Shown in pieces: positions 50,157-58,727 of a stretch of DNA of 64,000 nt. A program made the translations under genes and the position numbers. The notes beneath the pieces are model-generated. The model worked only from the letters and a program-made list of their open reading frames with translations, was not told where the DNA came from and did no database searches. The DNA is taken from NCBI GenBank assembly GCA_041395865.1, contig JAWKZQ010000003.1:207983-271982 (forward strand). The letters are read 5' to 3'. The first letter of the stretch is position 1. Each line of letters starts with the position of its first letter. The DNA is from IMCC2047 sp041395865. Lineage in GTDB: Bacteria; Pseudomonadota; Gammaproteobacteria; Pseudomonadales; IMCC2047.

Positions 50157-52415
50157 ATGGTTAAAATCCACCAGGGTCAGCCTCTAATGGAAACGGGACA
50201 GGTCGATATTGATCAATGGATGCAACAGCTGCAGAAGAACGTCAATCTGCGTGATCCCGAGGTGTTGCGCCGTGCCTGTCTGTTAGCGGAAAAACTCGCC
50301 GGGGAGTCCCCGCACGCCGAAAACGCAGAGCATCATAACTACTCGAGCTTCCGAATGGGGCTTGAAATGGCAAACATACTGGCAGAACTGAAACAGGATC
50401 AAACGGCCCTGGAGGCTGCTGTTCTGTACCGTGCTGTTCGTGAAGGGCTCCTTGATGTTGATGCCGTGTCCAGGGAGTTCGGCGAAGAGGTTTCCCGCCT
50501 TATCAAAGGGGTTTTGCAGATGGCCGCTATCAGCACACTTCAAGTGACTGGCCATAAAATGAGTCAATATAACCAGCAGGAAAATATCCGGAAATTGTTG
50601 GTTAATATGATCGACGACGTGCGCGTTGCCCTGATCAAAATAGCCGAGCGTACCTGTGCGCTACGTCACGTAAAAAATGAGCCTGACGAAAAGCAACAAC
50701 GGGTGGCCCATGAGGTATTCGATATCTATGCGCCTCTGGCACACCGTTTGGGAATTGGCCAACTCAAGTGGGAGCTGGAGGATTTATCTTTCCGATATCT
50801 TCACGCAGAAGAATACAAGACCATCGCCCGCCAACTGGATGAAAAACGCAATGACCGAGACCGATACATTGCTGAAACAGTGAAGACCCTGGAGGCAATG
50901 TTAGAGGCGCAGGGAATCACGCCCTATGAAGTCAGGGGGCGTGCCAAACATATCTATTCGATTTGGCGGAAGATGAAGCGGAAAGACATCAGCTTCGATC
51001 AGGTACACGATATCCGTGCGGTGAGAGTTCTTGTGCCTGAGGTCGCTGACTGTTACACCGCGTTGGGGCTGGTTCACTCACGCTGGCAGCATGTACCCGG
51101 CGAGTTCGACGATTACCTGGCTAATCCCAAGCCAAACGGTTACCGCTCACTTCACACAACGGTAAACGGCCCCGAGAACAAGCTACTGGAAATTCAGATT
51201 CGCACTTTTGCCATGCACGAAAAAGCGGAACTCGGTGTCTGTGCTCACTGGCGTTATAAAGGGCATGACACGAAAGTCAAAAGCTACAGCTATGAAGAAA
51301 AACTCGCCTGGCTGCGCCAGGTATTAGAGTGGCAGGAGGAAATTGGTGACCCGGGTGGCCTGCGCGCAAGCTTCAGCACAGATGTGGCGCCGGATCAGAT
51401 TTATGTCTTCACACCGGATGGGCAGGTTATCAACTTGCCTCTTGTGGCTACGCCCATCGACTTCGCCTACCGGGTGCATACCGAGGTAGGGCATCATTGC
51501 CGCAGCGCCAAGGTCAATGGGCGTATTGTCCCCCTGACCTATAAGCTTAAAACGGGGGATAAAGTTGAGATCCTTACCACTAAAAAAGGAGGGCCGAGTC
51601 GTGATTGGCTTAATCCAAGCCTTGGCTATATCGCCACCGCCCGTGCACGCTCTAAAATTAAATCCTGGTTTAAGGAGCAGGCCCGTGAACAGAATCTCGA
51701 GGAGGGCCGGGCACTTTTCGATCGGGAGTTAAAGCGCCTTGACCTGGGAGACATGGACATTGATCGCCTGGCGCGAAAGGTCAATTACCATAGCGCTGAT
51801 GATATGTATGCAGCCTTAGGGGCTGGCGACCTTCGTATTGGCGTGCTGTTAGGCCGCGCGCAGCAGTTATTTGGTGAAAGTGATGATCGGGAACAGCTTG
51901 ATCGATTGCTGGCCAAACCCCGGCGAATGCTTGATAAGGGCAGCTCTGATATCACCGTTCTCGGCGTAGGTAATCTCAAGACCAACATGGCCAACTGTTG
52001 CCATCCTGTGCCTGGGGAGCCCATTGTTGGCTTTATAACACATGGCCGTGGCGTTACGGTTCACCGCCAGGGCTGTCCGAACGTTCTGCAACTTCACCTG
52101 GAAGAACCACAGCGCATTATTGAGGTGGCGTGGGGGGATCAGGCGCGTGCGCAATATACGGTTGATATCGAGATTCTGGCCTGGGATCGCTCTGGTGTGC
52201 TGATGGATGTTACCGGTGTGCTGGGTAGCGAGAAAACCAACGTACTGGCGATCAATACCCGAACAGACCCAAAAGCTGGTGTAACCCGACTGTCTATTAC
52301 ACTGGAAGTAAGTGGCCTGGAGGATTTGAGCAGACTCTTTACGCGTATACAGCAATTACCCAACATCATTGATGTTCGGCGTTTGCGAAGCGGCCATAAA
52401 TTGTCTGCAGGATGA
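50157..52415 (+). CDS. relA: RelA-type (p)ppGpp synthetase
   Basis: A 752-residue RelA/SpoT homolog. The N-terminal hydrolase domain is degenerate: where SpoT has an active HD...ED it reads AAVLYRAVREGLLDVDAVSREFGEEV, and the histidine motif is lost, as in synthetase-only RelA. The synthetase domain is intact: YEVRGRAKHIYSIWRKMKRK, VHDIRAVRVLVPEVADCYTALGLVHSRWQHVPGEFDDYLANPKPNGYRSLHTTV. TGS (YVFTPDGQVINLPLVATPIDFAYRVHTEVGHHCRSAKVNG) and C-terminal ACT domains complete it. RelA makes (p)ppGpp on ribosomes stalled by uncharged tRNA. It is not beside rlmD or mazG as is common, but next to gapA. Confidence 0.94.
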   Translation: MVKIHQGQPLMETGQVDIDQWMQQLQKNVNLRDPEVLRRACLLAEKLAGESPHAENAEHHNYSSFRMGLEMANILAELKQDQTALEAAVLYRAVREGLLDVDAVSREFGEEVSRLIKGVLQMAAISTLQVTGHKMSQYNQQENIRKLLVNMIDDVRVALIKIAERTCALRHVKNEPDEKQQRVAHEVFDIYAPLAHRLGIGQLKWELEDLSFRYLHAEEYKTIARQLDEKRNDRDRYIAETVKTLEAMLEAQGITPYEVRGRAKHIYSIWRKMKRKDISFDQVHDIRAVRVLVPEVADCYTALGLVHSRWQHVPGEFDDYLANPKPNGYRSLHTTVNGPENKLLEIQIRTFAMHEKAELGVCAHWRYKGHDTKVKSYSYEEKLAWLRQVLEWQEEIGDPGGLRASFSTDVAPDQIYVFTPDGQVINLPLVATPIDFAYRVHTEVGHHCRSAKVNGRIVPLTYKLKTGDKVEILTTKKGGPSRDWLNPSLGYIATARARSKIKSWFKEQAREQNLEEGRALFDRELKRLDLGDMDIDRLARKVNYHSADDMYAALGAGDLRIGVLLGRAQQLFGESDDREQLDRLLAKPRRMLDKGSSDITVLGVGNLKTNMANCCHPVPGEPIVGFITHGRGVTVHRQGCPNVLQLHLEEPQRIIEVAWGDQARAQYTVDIEILAWDRSGVLMDVTGVLGSEKTNVLAINTRTDPKAGVTRLSITLEVSGLEDLSRLFTRIQQLPNIIDVRRLRSGHKLSAG

Positions 52416-52553
52416 GCGGACTGGCAATCCAACACAGTTCGATAGTTTGGGAAGATACAAAACATATTGCTCAAAATTAAGTTTCCAGTCGTGCCATTTG
52501 AAAAGTTTTTGGTCTAACTAAGGAAACCTTGTACCAAGGAAAGGAGGGATAAA

Positions 52554-53561
52554 ATGAGTATTAAGGTCGGTATCAATGGGTTCGGAAGAATAGGGCGCCT
52601 CATTCTACGAGCGTCTTTAAACAGGGATGATATACAGGTTGTCGGGATCAACGATCCTTTCCTGGAACCTGCCAATATGGCATACCTGCTTAAATATGAC
52701 TCAGTCCACGGCCGCATGCAGGAAGACGTGTCCGCAACCGATAAAAGTATCATCGTAGGCAAAAGCGAGATTGCTGTTTTCAGCGAGAAATCGCCTGCCA
52801 ACATTCCCTGGTCGGCATGTTCAGCCGAATACATTGTTGACGCTACGGGAAAATTCAAGCGTACAGAGCTGGCTCAAGCACACATCGACGCTGGCGCACG
52901 GCGTGTCGTTATCTCGGCGCCTTCAGACGATGACACACCCATGCTCGTGATGGGCGTTAACCATAAAAGCTATAAACCAGAGATGAGCATCGTTTCAAAT
53001 GCATCCTGTACGACAAACTGCCTGGCACCCATATCAAAAGTGCTTCACGATAATTTTGGCATTTTGGAAGGACTGATGACCACCGTGCATGCAGTTACGC
53101 CGTCACAGAACGTGGCTGACGGGCCTGGAGGCAAAAAGTGGCGAAGCGGGCGTGCCGCATCTGTCAATATTATTCCTGCCTCAACGGGTGCGGCTAAAGC
53201 TGTTGGCAAGGTGATTCCAGAGCTCGAAGGCAAGCTTACCGGAATGGCTTTTCGTGTGCCTGTACAAAATGTATCGGTCGTCGATTTAACCTGCCGGATT
53301 GAAAAGGCCGCTTCTTACGACACAATAAAAGAGGCGATGAAAGCGGCTTCGGAGGGTCCGATGAAGGGAGTTCTGGGTTATACCGAAGACCATGTTGTTT
53401 CATCTGACTTCATTGGAGATGCTTGTACAAGCATCTTTGATGCAGGTGCGGGAATCTCCCTGAATCCAAATTTCGTCAAAGTTGTCGCCTGGTATGACAA
53501 CGAGTGGGCATACTCCTGTAAAACTTTAGATCTCATTAGCCATATGAATACTGTCAATTGA
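52554..53561 (+). CDS. gapA: Glyceraldehyde-3-phosphate dehydrogenase
   Basis: A 335-residue type I GAPDH that oxidises glyceraldehyde-3-phosphate with NAD(P)+ and phosphate. The NAD fold starts VGINGFGRIGRLILR, and the catalytic cysteine is C152 in SNASCTTNCLAP, with the histidine in MTTVHAVTPSQN. After beta-strand 2 the motif reads GINDPF, where Asp favours NAD+. A strong AGGAGG ribosome site precedes the ATG. It lies between relA and the stress protein gene, about 140 bases from each. Confidence 0.95.
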   Translation: MSIKVGINGFGRIGRLILRASLNRDDIQVVGINDPFLEPANMAYLLKYDSVHGRMQEDVSATDKSIIVGKSEIAVFSEKSPANIPWSACSAEYIVDATGKFKRTELAQAHIDAGARRVVISAPSDDDTPMLVMGVNHKSYKPEMSIVSNASCTTNCLAPISKVLHDNFGILEGLMTTVHAVTPSQNVADGPGGKKWRSGRAASVNIIPASTGAAKAVGKVIPELEGKLTGMAFRVPVQNVSVVDLTCRIEKAASYDTIKEAMKAASEGPMKGVLGYTEDHVVSSDFIGDACTSIFDAGAGISLNPNFVKVVAWYDNEWAYSCKTLDLISHMNTVN

Positions 53562-53721
53562 TAGCTGACGTCATTAAAAGCAGAGAACCGACCTTTTCAC
53601 GGTGCGTAAAATAGGGAAAAAGAGTTATCTCGAATTGAACGTAGAAATATTCTGACGCGCTACAATTAGTCAGCAAGTTAATAATTGTTTATAAACATAA
53701 GACGATTATCTGGGGGGTATT

Positions 53722-54702
53722 ATGCAGCATTTCAAAAGTATTCTTTGTGTGGTCGACAATGGTTCAAGAGACAATGCGACCTTGGAACAGGCTGCGAAAT
53801 TAGCAGAAAACCATCAGGCGAGTCTTACTGTAATTGAAGTAATTGATCAAATACCCGCTTACGCAGAGTTATCTGTAAACTTCCTGTCATCTGAAAAACT
53901 CCAGGCAAAGATTGTTGGAGCGCATCAAAAACGATTGGAGGAATTGGTGGCTCCTTGGAGTAAAAGAGTCAAAATCAAACCTGTGGTGCTGGCAGGTATA
54001 TTTTTTATAACCGTCATCCGTGAAGTCCTTGATAACGAACATGACTTAGTACTCAAGACGGTTGAAAGTGGGGGGCTGGTAAACCGTTTGTTCGGAAGTA
54101 ATGATATGCACTTGCTGCGTAACTGCCCATGTCCGGTATGGCTGATCAAACCAACCTCAGCTCAGACCTGTCAGCGTATATTGGCTGCCGTTGATGTCAG
54201 TGATAACTATCCGCCAGATGAGTTAAAAATCAGAAGTCTACTCAACAATGATATTCTCGAAATAGCGGGTACGCTGGCACTTGCAGGCTCTTCCGAGTTG
54301 CATATCGTTGATGTGTGGAATGCTATAGGTGAAAGCGCATTGAGAAGCGGTTTCATAGCAAGACCGGAGGAGGAAGTTGTTGCTTATGTGAAAGGAGTGG
54401 AGCAGCAACATGCTCAGAACCTGGACGCACTGGTTGAAAAGGTATTTGATAGGCTAGGGCAAGATGCCCTGGAATATATCAAACCGGAAAAGCACCTGGT
54501 TAAAGGCTATCCCAGAAAAAAAGTTCCAGAACTTACAGAGAAAATCAAAGCAGATCTAGTCGTCATGGGGACAGTTGCCCGTACTGGTATTCCCGGGTTT
54601 TTTATTGGCAATACAGCTGAAAACATTCTTAACCAGCTTGATTGTTCGGTTCTTGCCATCAAGCCGCCTGGATTTGTAACACCGGTGACTTTGGAGAAAT
54701 AA
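53722..54702 (+). CDS. Tandem universal stress protein (UspE-like)
   Basis: A 326-residue protein of two Usp domains. Domain 1 (residues 1-150) reads HFKSILCVVDNGSRDNATLEQAAKLAENHQASLTVIEVIDQ and ends with the phosphate-binding-like LVNRLFGSNDMHLLRNCPCPVWLIKP. Domain 2 (155-326) reads RILAAVDVSDNY and ends with ADLVVMGTVARTGIPGFFIGNTAENILNQLDCSVLAIKPPGF, matching the Usp ATP-binding G-2x-G-9x-G(S/T) pattern. It resembles UspE, which affects survival and motility under stress. An insertion in domain 2 (SLLNNDILE...) is lineage-specific. It is convergent with the TetR gene. Confidence 0.9.
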   Translation: MQHFKSILCVVDNGSRDNATLEQAAKLAENHQASLTVIEVIDQIPAYAELSVNFLSSEKLQAKIVGAHQKRLEELVAPWSKRVKIKPVVLAGIFFITVIREVLDNEHDLVLKTVESGGLVNRLFGSNDMHLLRNCPCPVWLIKPTSAQTCQRILAAVDVSDNYPPDELKIRSLLNNDILEIAGTLALAGSSELHIVDVWNAIGESALRSGFIARPEEEVVAYVKGVEQQHAQNLDALVEKVFDRLGQDALEYIKPEKHLVKGYPRKKVPELTEKIKADLVVMGTVARTGIPGFFIGNTAENILNQLDCSVLAIKPPGFVTPVTLEK

Positions 54703-54828
54703 AATAATTCGATGCGGATAAGTTCCTAGAAAATTAGTATCAGTTAAAAACCTAGGTATTTATGACATGCCCTCGACTTTTAGAGTAGAACCATCTTTTA
54801 CTCAGTAAACACCAGATACAAGCATCTA

Positions 54829-54856
54829 ATTTCCTGTAATAAAGATTACAGGAAAT
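54829..54856. terminator. Hairpin between the convergent usp and tetR genes
   Basis: ATTTCCTGTAAT at 54829-54840 and ATTACAGGAAAT at 54845-54856 pair perfectly over 12 bases with an AAAG loop. It stands between convergent genes, 126 bases after the usp stop and 56 before the tetR stop, so it probably acts as a terminator in both directions although the T-runs are short. Confidence 0.6.
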
Positions 54857-54912
54857 ATTATGGTTATACCTTGTATGAAATTACCCTGCTTTTGGGATGG
54901 ACGACCAGGGAT

Positions 54913-55572
54913 TTACAGCCGTGTATCCCATTGTGCCAGCATTGCGTCGATATCATCGACGTTTGAATCTGAAACCGACCATGAACGCCTGAGAATCGTC
55001 AGGGTCTCGATTAGGTCCTGTTTCGATGCCTTTTCCCTGTTGTCGAGCCACCAAAGTATGACGCTCAGCATCATCCCGATTTCTGCACGGGCTGCAATCA
55101 AGGGATTGATACTTCGGTTTAGGTTGCCGTTTTCCGCACCTTTCTTGAGCTGCTTTACACGCATCTCAACAATGGGTGCAAAAATATCAACGCCTTTTAA
55201 TAATTCGCTCGAATCCGTATTCAGCGCAATCCGCATCAAATCACGATTTTGTTCCGCAAATTCAAAAACGACAGCGATTTCGTCGCGCTCTGCATTCGAG
55301 CTTGTTTCACCATAGCCGTGTACGGCAAATAAGCCTGAAGCAAGCTTGCCAACAGCCGACCGCAGTATTTCAAGAAACAGCTCCTGCTTGTCCTTAAAAT
55401 GCAGATAAAAGGTTCCGTTTGCGATTCCGGCCTCACGCGCTACTGCCGCTACCTTCATTCCGTGATAGCCAAATTTGGCAAAGGCCCGGGTGCCTGCCTC
55501 TACAAGTCTGCGGCGTGTTTCCGACTTTAGTTGATCCTTAAGGGGTTTTCCCTCTTCATTCTGAGCGCTCAT
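54913..55572 (-). CDS. TetR-family transcriptional regulator
   Basis: A 219-residue TetR regulator. The DNA-binding helix-turn-helix is RRRLVEAGTRAFAKFGYHGMKVAAVAREAGIANGTFYLHFKDKQELFLEI (residues 18-68). The remainder is the variable ligand/dimer domain. I start at the ATG at 55572 (MSAQNEEGKPLKDQ); a longer frame upstream would carry a tail with no TetR character and would extend into the operator array. The four ATGAGA-type dyads just upstream are almost certainly its own operators, so it autoregulates. Its target may be the antiporter gene 256 bases beyond that array. Confidence 0.9.
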   Translation of the reverse strand: MSAQNEEGKPLKDQLKSETRRRLVEAGTRAFAKFGYHGMKVAAVAREAGIANGTFYLHFKDKQELFLEILRSAVGKLASGLFAVHGYGETSSNAERDEIAVVFEFAEQNRDLMRIALNTDSSELLKGVDIFAPIVEMRVKQLKKGAENGNLNRSINPLIAARAEIGMMLSVILWWLDNREKASKQDLIETLTILRRSWSVSDSNVDDIDAMLAQWDTRL

Positions 55573-55627
55573 TTTTGTTTTCCAAATGCTCGTGAGTATT
55601 TTTACGGTTGAGAAAGCATAAAACAAA

Positions 55628-55706
55628 ATGAGACATCTTTCATTAAATGAGATATCTCTCATTTAATTGCGGTGAGAGATAGCTCATTTGATGAGATATC
55701 TCTCAT
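55628..55706. promoter_or_regulatory. Four-dyad TetR operator array
   Basis: Four 16-bp dyads of the form ATGAGA-N4-TCTCAT lie at 55628, 55647, 55672 and 55691. The second and fourth are identical (ATGAGATATCTCTCAT). Start-to-start spacings are 19, 25 and 19 bases, so they form two identical pairs. They begin 56 bases upstream of the tetR start and could also affect transcription towards the antiporter at 55962. Confidence 0.8.
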
Positions 55707-55961
55707 ATTGAATTTAATAAAAGCACAAACAGATAGTGAGTACTTACACGTAAGCTTATGAATTAACGAAAGGCGTGTGTTTTTTGATGAAATTTTTTGT
55801 CGATGTCGGTGTAAAAACAGGAAAACGGGCCAAATGATATCCAACAGATCAGCCCGTAAAAGCGATAAATTGCGCGGCCTTTCTTTTCGCTACCAACTCA
55901 ATTTCGTACACTAGAGCGAATAAAAATCTAATAACAACAACACAGGAAACCAGCTCAGGTC

Positions 55962-57134
55962 ATGGCGGAACACGGGACGATCGCATTCTCCTTTTTCCTT
56001 ATTTTTAGCGGCGCCGCAGTACTCGCATCGATAGCGCTTTATACGCGCCAGCCTCTCCTGGTCGCCTATATTGCACTAGGCGCACTCTTAGGCCCCTTCG
56101 GATTTGAGTTCATAACCAACACCGACCTGCTGACCGATATATCCAAAATCGGCATTATCTTTCTGTTGTTCCTGCTCGGGCTCGATATGCAGCCTAAAAA
56201 CATGATCATCATGTTAAAAAAAGCGACCTTTGTCGCTTTAATCAGTTCGGCTGTATTTGCCGGAATGAGCTATGGCCTCGCACAGCTATTTGGCTTCAAT
56301 CATATGGAAAGCCTGGTGATCGGGATCGCCATGATGTTTTCCAGCACGATTATCGGCATTAAATTGCTACCAACCACGGTCTTACACCACCGCCACACAG
56401 GCGAACTTGTGGTTGGCTTACTGTTGTTACAGGATTTAATCGCTATTTTTGTACTGTTGGTGCTTTATACCAATGAGACCGGAGAAGCTTCGCTTAACCA
56501 ATATTTGTGGTCGATCGTGTCCCTGCCGATTCTTATTGGCGTCGCGATTGTTTTTGTAAAATATGTGCTTTTACCGCTGATTCAGCGTTTCGACCGATTT
56601 CAGGAATATATCTTTTTAATCGCGATCGGCTGGTGCCTGGGGCTGGCTGAGCTTGCCGAAGTGATGGGCCTGTCATCTGAAATTGGGGCTTTTATTGCCG
56701 GTATCGCTGTGGCAACCAGCCCAATCGCACAATTTATTGCGATCAGCCTCAAACCCTTGCGAGACTTTTTCCTGATCCTGTTCTTTTTCTCCATTGGCGC
56801 TGGGTTCAACCTGGGGCTGCTTGGCGAAATCATGCTTCCGGCGGTGCTTTTGGCAACCCTTATCATGGTGGTTAAGCCGGTAACATTCCGCTTACTGTTA
56901 TCCAGGATCAGCGAAACAAACCAGTTAGCCTGGGAAATCGGTTTCAGGCTTGGCCAGATCAGTGAATTTTCTTTATTGATTGCCTATATTGCCACCAGCA
57001 TTGCACTGATCGGCGAAAGAGCCTCTGCGCTTATACAGGCAACCGCAATCCTCACCTTCCTGGCCTCCTCCTATTTGGTGGTATTCCGTTACCCGACTCC
57101 AATCGCCGTTAAGGATGAATTACGGCGGGATTAG
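55962..57134 (+). CDS. CPA2-family cation:proton antiporter (second copy)
   Basis: A 390-residue CPA2 antiporter with about 12 helices: VAYIALGALLGPFGFEF, IGIIFLLFLLGLDMQPKNMI, GIAMMFSSTIIGIKLLPTTVLHHRHTGELVVGLLLLQDLIAIFVLLVLY (the QDL ion-site variant) and GLSSEIGAFIAGIAVATSPIAQFIAISLKPLRDFFLILFFFSIGAGF. No cytoplasmic RCK domain follows. KefB-type proteins with this HHRHTGELVVG region exchange K+ or Na+ for H+. A TetR gene and its operators lie upstream, suggesting inducible expression. It is unrelated in sequence detail to the antiporter at 15583. Confidence 0.9.
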   Translation: MAEHGTIAFSFFLIFSGAAVLASIALYTRQPLLVAYIALGALLGPFGFEFITNTDLLTDISKIGIIFLLFLLGLDMQPKNMIIMLKKATFVALISSAVFAGMSYGLAQLFGFNHMESLVIGIAMMFSSTIIGIKLLPTTVLHHRHTGELVVGLLLLQDLIAIFVLLVLYTNETGEASLNQYLWSIVSLPILIGVAIVFVKYVLLPLIQRFDRFQEYIFLIAIGWCLGLAELAEVMGLSSEIGAFIAGIAVATSPIAQFIAISLKPLRDFFLILFFFSIGAGFNLGLLGEIMLPAVLLATLIMVVKPVTFRLLLSRISETNQLAWEIGFRLGQISEFSLLIAYIATSIALIGERASALIQATAILTFLASSYLVVFRYPTPIAVKDELRRD

Positions 57135-57171
57135 CTTTATTTTCAGTCGGTTATGTGCGAATCAACGACTG

Positions 57172-57546
57172 CTAGTTAACAGGAGCGCCTGCCCTCACCC
57201 AACGGTCAAGCAGAACACGCTCCTCATCCGTCATATTGGTTTTATTCATAAAGGGCATGGTCTGGGTATCAACTGCCCTGGCGCGGATTCTGGCTGCATA
57301 ACGCTGCATTTGTTCCAACGTATCGAACATGACGTTTGAAGGCGCCACCTTAAACACATTATCTGTCGGCTTTGCTGAATGACAGGTTGCGCAGCGCTCC
57401 AAAATAACGGCTTCAACCATTGAAACATCAATGCTGGTTTCTTCGGGGAGCTTTTGTTGGGGGGCTTCTTTTTTTTCCGAGTCGCCCTCGGAAGTACCGC
57501 ACGCACACAGGAAAACGGCCAGCGATAACAATAACGCCTGTTTCAT
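57172..57546 (-). CDS. Lipoprotein c-type cytochrome (PuuD cytochrome-domain-like)
   Basis: A 124-residue lipoprotein. MKQALLLSLAVFLCAC ends in a lipobox, with the modified cysteine at residue 16, followed by a Glu/Lys-rich linker. One haem site, CATCH, is in ERCATCHSAKPTDNVF, followed by APSNVMFDTLEQMQRYAARIRARAVDTQTMPFMNKTNMTDEERVLLDRWVRAGA with a candidate axial Met. This order matches the C-terminal cytochrome c domain of membrane urate hydroxylase PuuD, here without its membrane part. It could deliver electrons from a purine-degrading oxidase, which would fit the glyoxylate genes beside it; that is inference. Confidence 0.82.
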   Translation of the reverse strand: MKQALLLSLAVFLCACGTSEGDSEKKEAPQQKLPEETSIDVSMVEAVILERCATCHSAKPTDNVFKVAPSNVMFDTLEQMQRYAARIRARAVDTQTMPFMNKTNMTDEERVLLDRWVRAGAPVN

Positions 57547-57572
57547 GCTTTATTCCTCGTTATCTTACGCAT

Positions 57573-57605
57573 AAAAAAACCGTACCTGCATTCAGGTACG
57601 GTTTT
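57573..57605 (-). terminator. Intrinsic terminator of the reductase gene
   Basis: AAAACCGTACCTG at 57576-57588 is exactly complementary to CAGGTACGGTTTT at 57593-57605 (13 pairs, four-base loop). On the minus strand it is followed by a run of T. It lies 23 bases after the reductase stop and before the cytochrome start codon, so the cytochrome gene has its own promoter. Confidence 0.92.
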
Positions 57606-57627
57606 CTGTTTTTAGGATCGAATCCGC

Positions 57628-58584
57628 TTAAATATCCAGCACCAGAGTGCCTTTGGCCCGTGAGCAGCAAGGCAGGATGACATCACCGGCTTCTTTTTCA
57701 GGATCAGTCAGGAAATAGTCGTGATGCTCGATCTCACCCTCAATCACAGAGGTCATACAGGTGCCGCAAACGCCTTGTTCGCAGGATACGGGAATATTAA
57801 TTCCGTGCTGTTCAAGCACTTCAGTAATGGTTGAGTCTTCAGGTATATCAATGAGTTGGCCGGTACTGTTAATCATAACTTTAAAGCCGGAGTCGTGCTC
57901 ATGATCTTCCTGAACGGTGAAATACTCCCGATGTATCATGGTTGGATCCCACACCGATGCGGCGTTGATGACCGCATTCATAAATCCCTGTGGGCCACAA
58001 ACATAAAGGTGGGTTCCCTCTGGCTGGCGGCCAACCAGGGCAGGAATATCAAGCAGCTGCTCGGAACCCCCGTCATCAAAGTGAAATTTAACCCGTGATT
58101 TGAAATCGCTGTTCTTAATCAGGTCGAAAAAGGCCGTCCGCTCTTTACTGCGAGAACAGTAATGGAGTTCAAAATCCTTGCCGATCGAGTGAAGCCGTTG
58201 AGCCATACTGAGTAACGGTGTAATGCCAATACCACCAGCAAGAAGGATAAAGCGTTCGGGATTCTCCTGAAGATGAAAATGATTACGAGGATGGCTGATT
58301 TTTAGCGTATTCCCCTCCCTGATAGCTCCGTGCATCTCCAGTGAGCCGCCACGGCTCTCCGGGTCACGCAGAACGCCCAGGCAATAGCGATGTGTTTCGG
58401 CGGGATCATTCCAGAGTGAGTATTGGCGGATATTTCCTGTATTGGGCAGGTGTACATCGATATGGGAACCGGCCGTAAATGCTGGCAACGCTTTGCCCTC
58501 CGGGTCCACCAACTCCAGGGTAATAATATCTTTGGCCTCTTCCGCTCTTTTAGCAACCTTTACGGTCAACAGCTCGCTACTCAT
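57628..58584 (-). CDS. VanB/phthalate dioxygenase reductase-type oxidoreductase
   Basis: A 318-residue reductase with three domains. The flavin-binding barrel (about 1-100) has HIDVHLPNTGNIRQYSLWNDP, the RxYS flavin motif. The NAD domain (105-225) has FILLAGGIGITPLLSMAQRL and LYVCGPQGFMNAVI. A C-terminal plant-type 2Fe-2S domain has CEQGVCGTCMTSVIEGEIEHHDYFLTDPEKEAGDVILPCCSRAKG, that is C-x4-C-x2-C...C. Such reductases supply electrons to Rieske oxygenases; no oxygenase gene adjoins it. Related HpxE-type reductases serve urate hydroxylation, which would suit the purine/glyoxylate context, but the partner is unknown. Confidence 0.88.
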   Translation of the reverse strand: MSSELLTVKVAKRAEEAKDIITLELVDPEGKALPAFTAGSHIDVHLPNTGNIRQYSLWNDPAETHRYCLGVLRDPESRGGSLEMHGAIREGNTLKISHPRNHFHLQENPERFILLAGGIGITPLLSMAQRLHSIGKDFELHYCSRSKERTAFFDLIKNSDFKSRVKFHFDDGGSEQLLDIPALVGRQPEGTHLYVCGPQGFMNAVINAASVWDPTMIHREYFTVQEDHEHDSGFKVMINSTGQLIDIPEDSTITEVLEQHGINIPVSCEQGVCGTCMTSVIEGEIEHHDYFLTDPEKEAGDVILPCCSRAKGTLVLDI

Positions 58585-58663
58585 GAATCAATTTTCTCGT
58601 TTGTTTGACGGAAAGCCCGAAGCACTTTCCCGATTATCGATGCTACTAGTATCACTCCAGCCT

Positions 58664-58703
58664 TAAAAAAAACAACCCCTGCACAGTAGCTGAGCAGGGG
58701 TTG
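58664..58703 (-). terminator. Intrinsic terminator after pyk
   Basis: CAACCCCTGC at 58673-58682 pairs with GCAGGGGTTG at 58694-58703, an 11-base loop between. Read on the minus strand it is followed by a run of eight T. It lies 24 bases after the pyk stop and ends the hyi-glxR-ttuD-pyk transcript. Confidence 0.92.
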
Positions 58704-58727
58704 CCGAATTACCCGAATAAAAACCGC

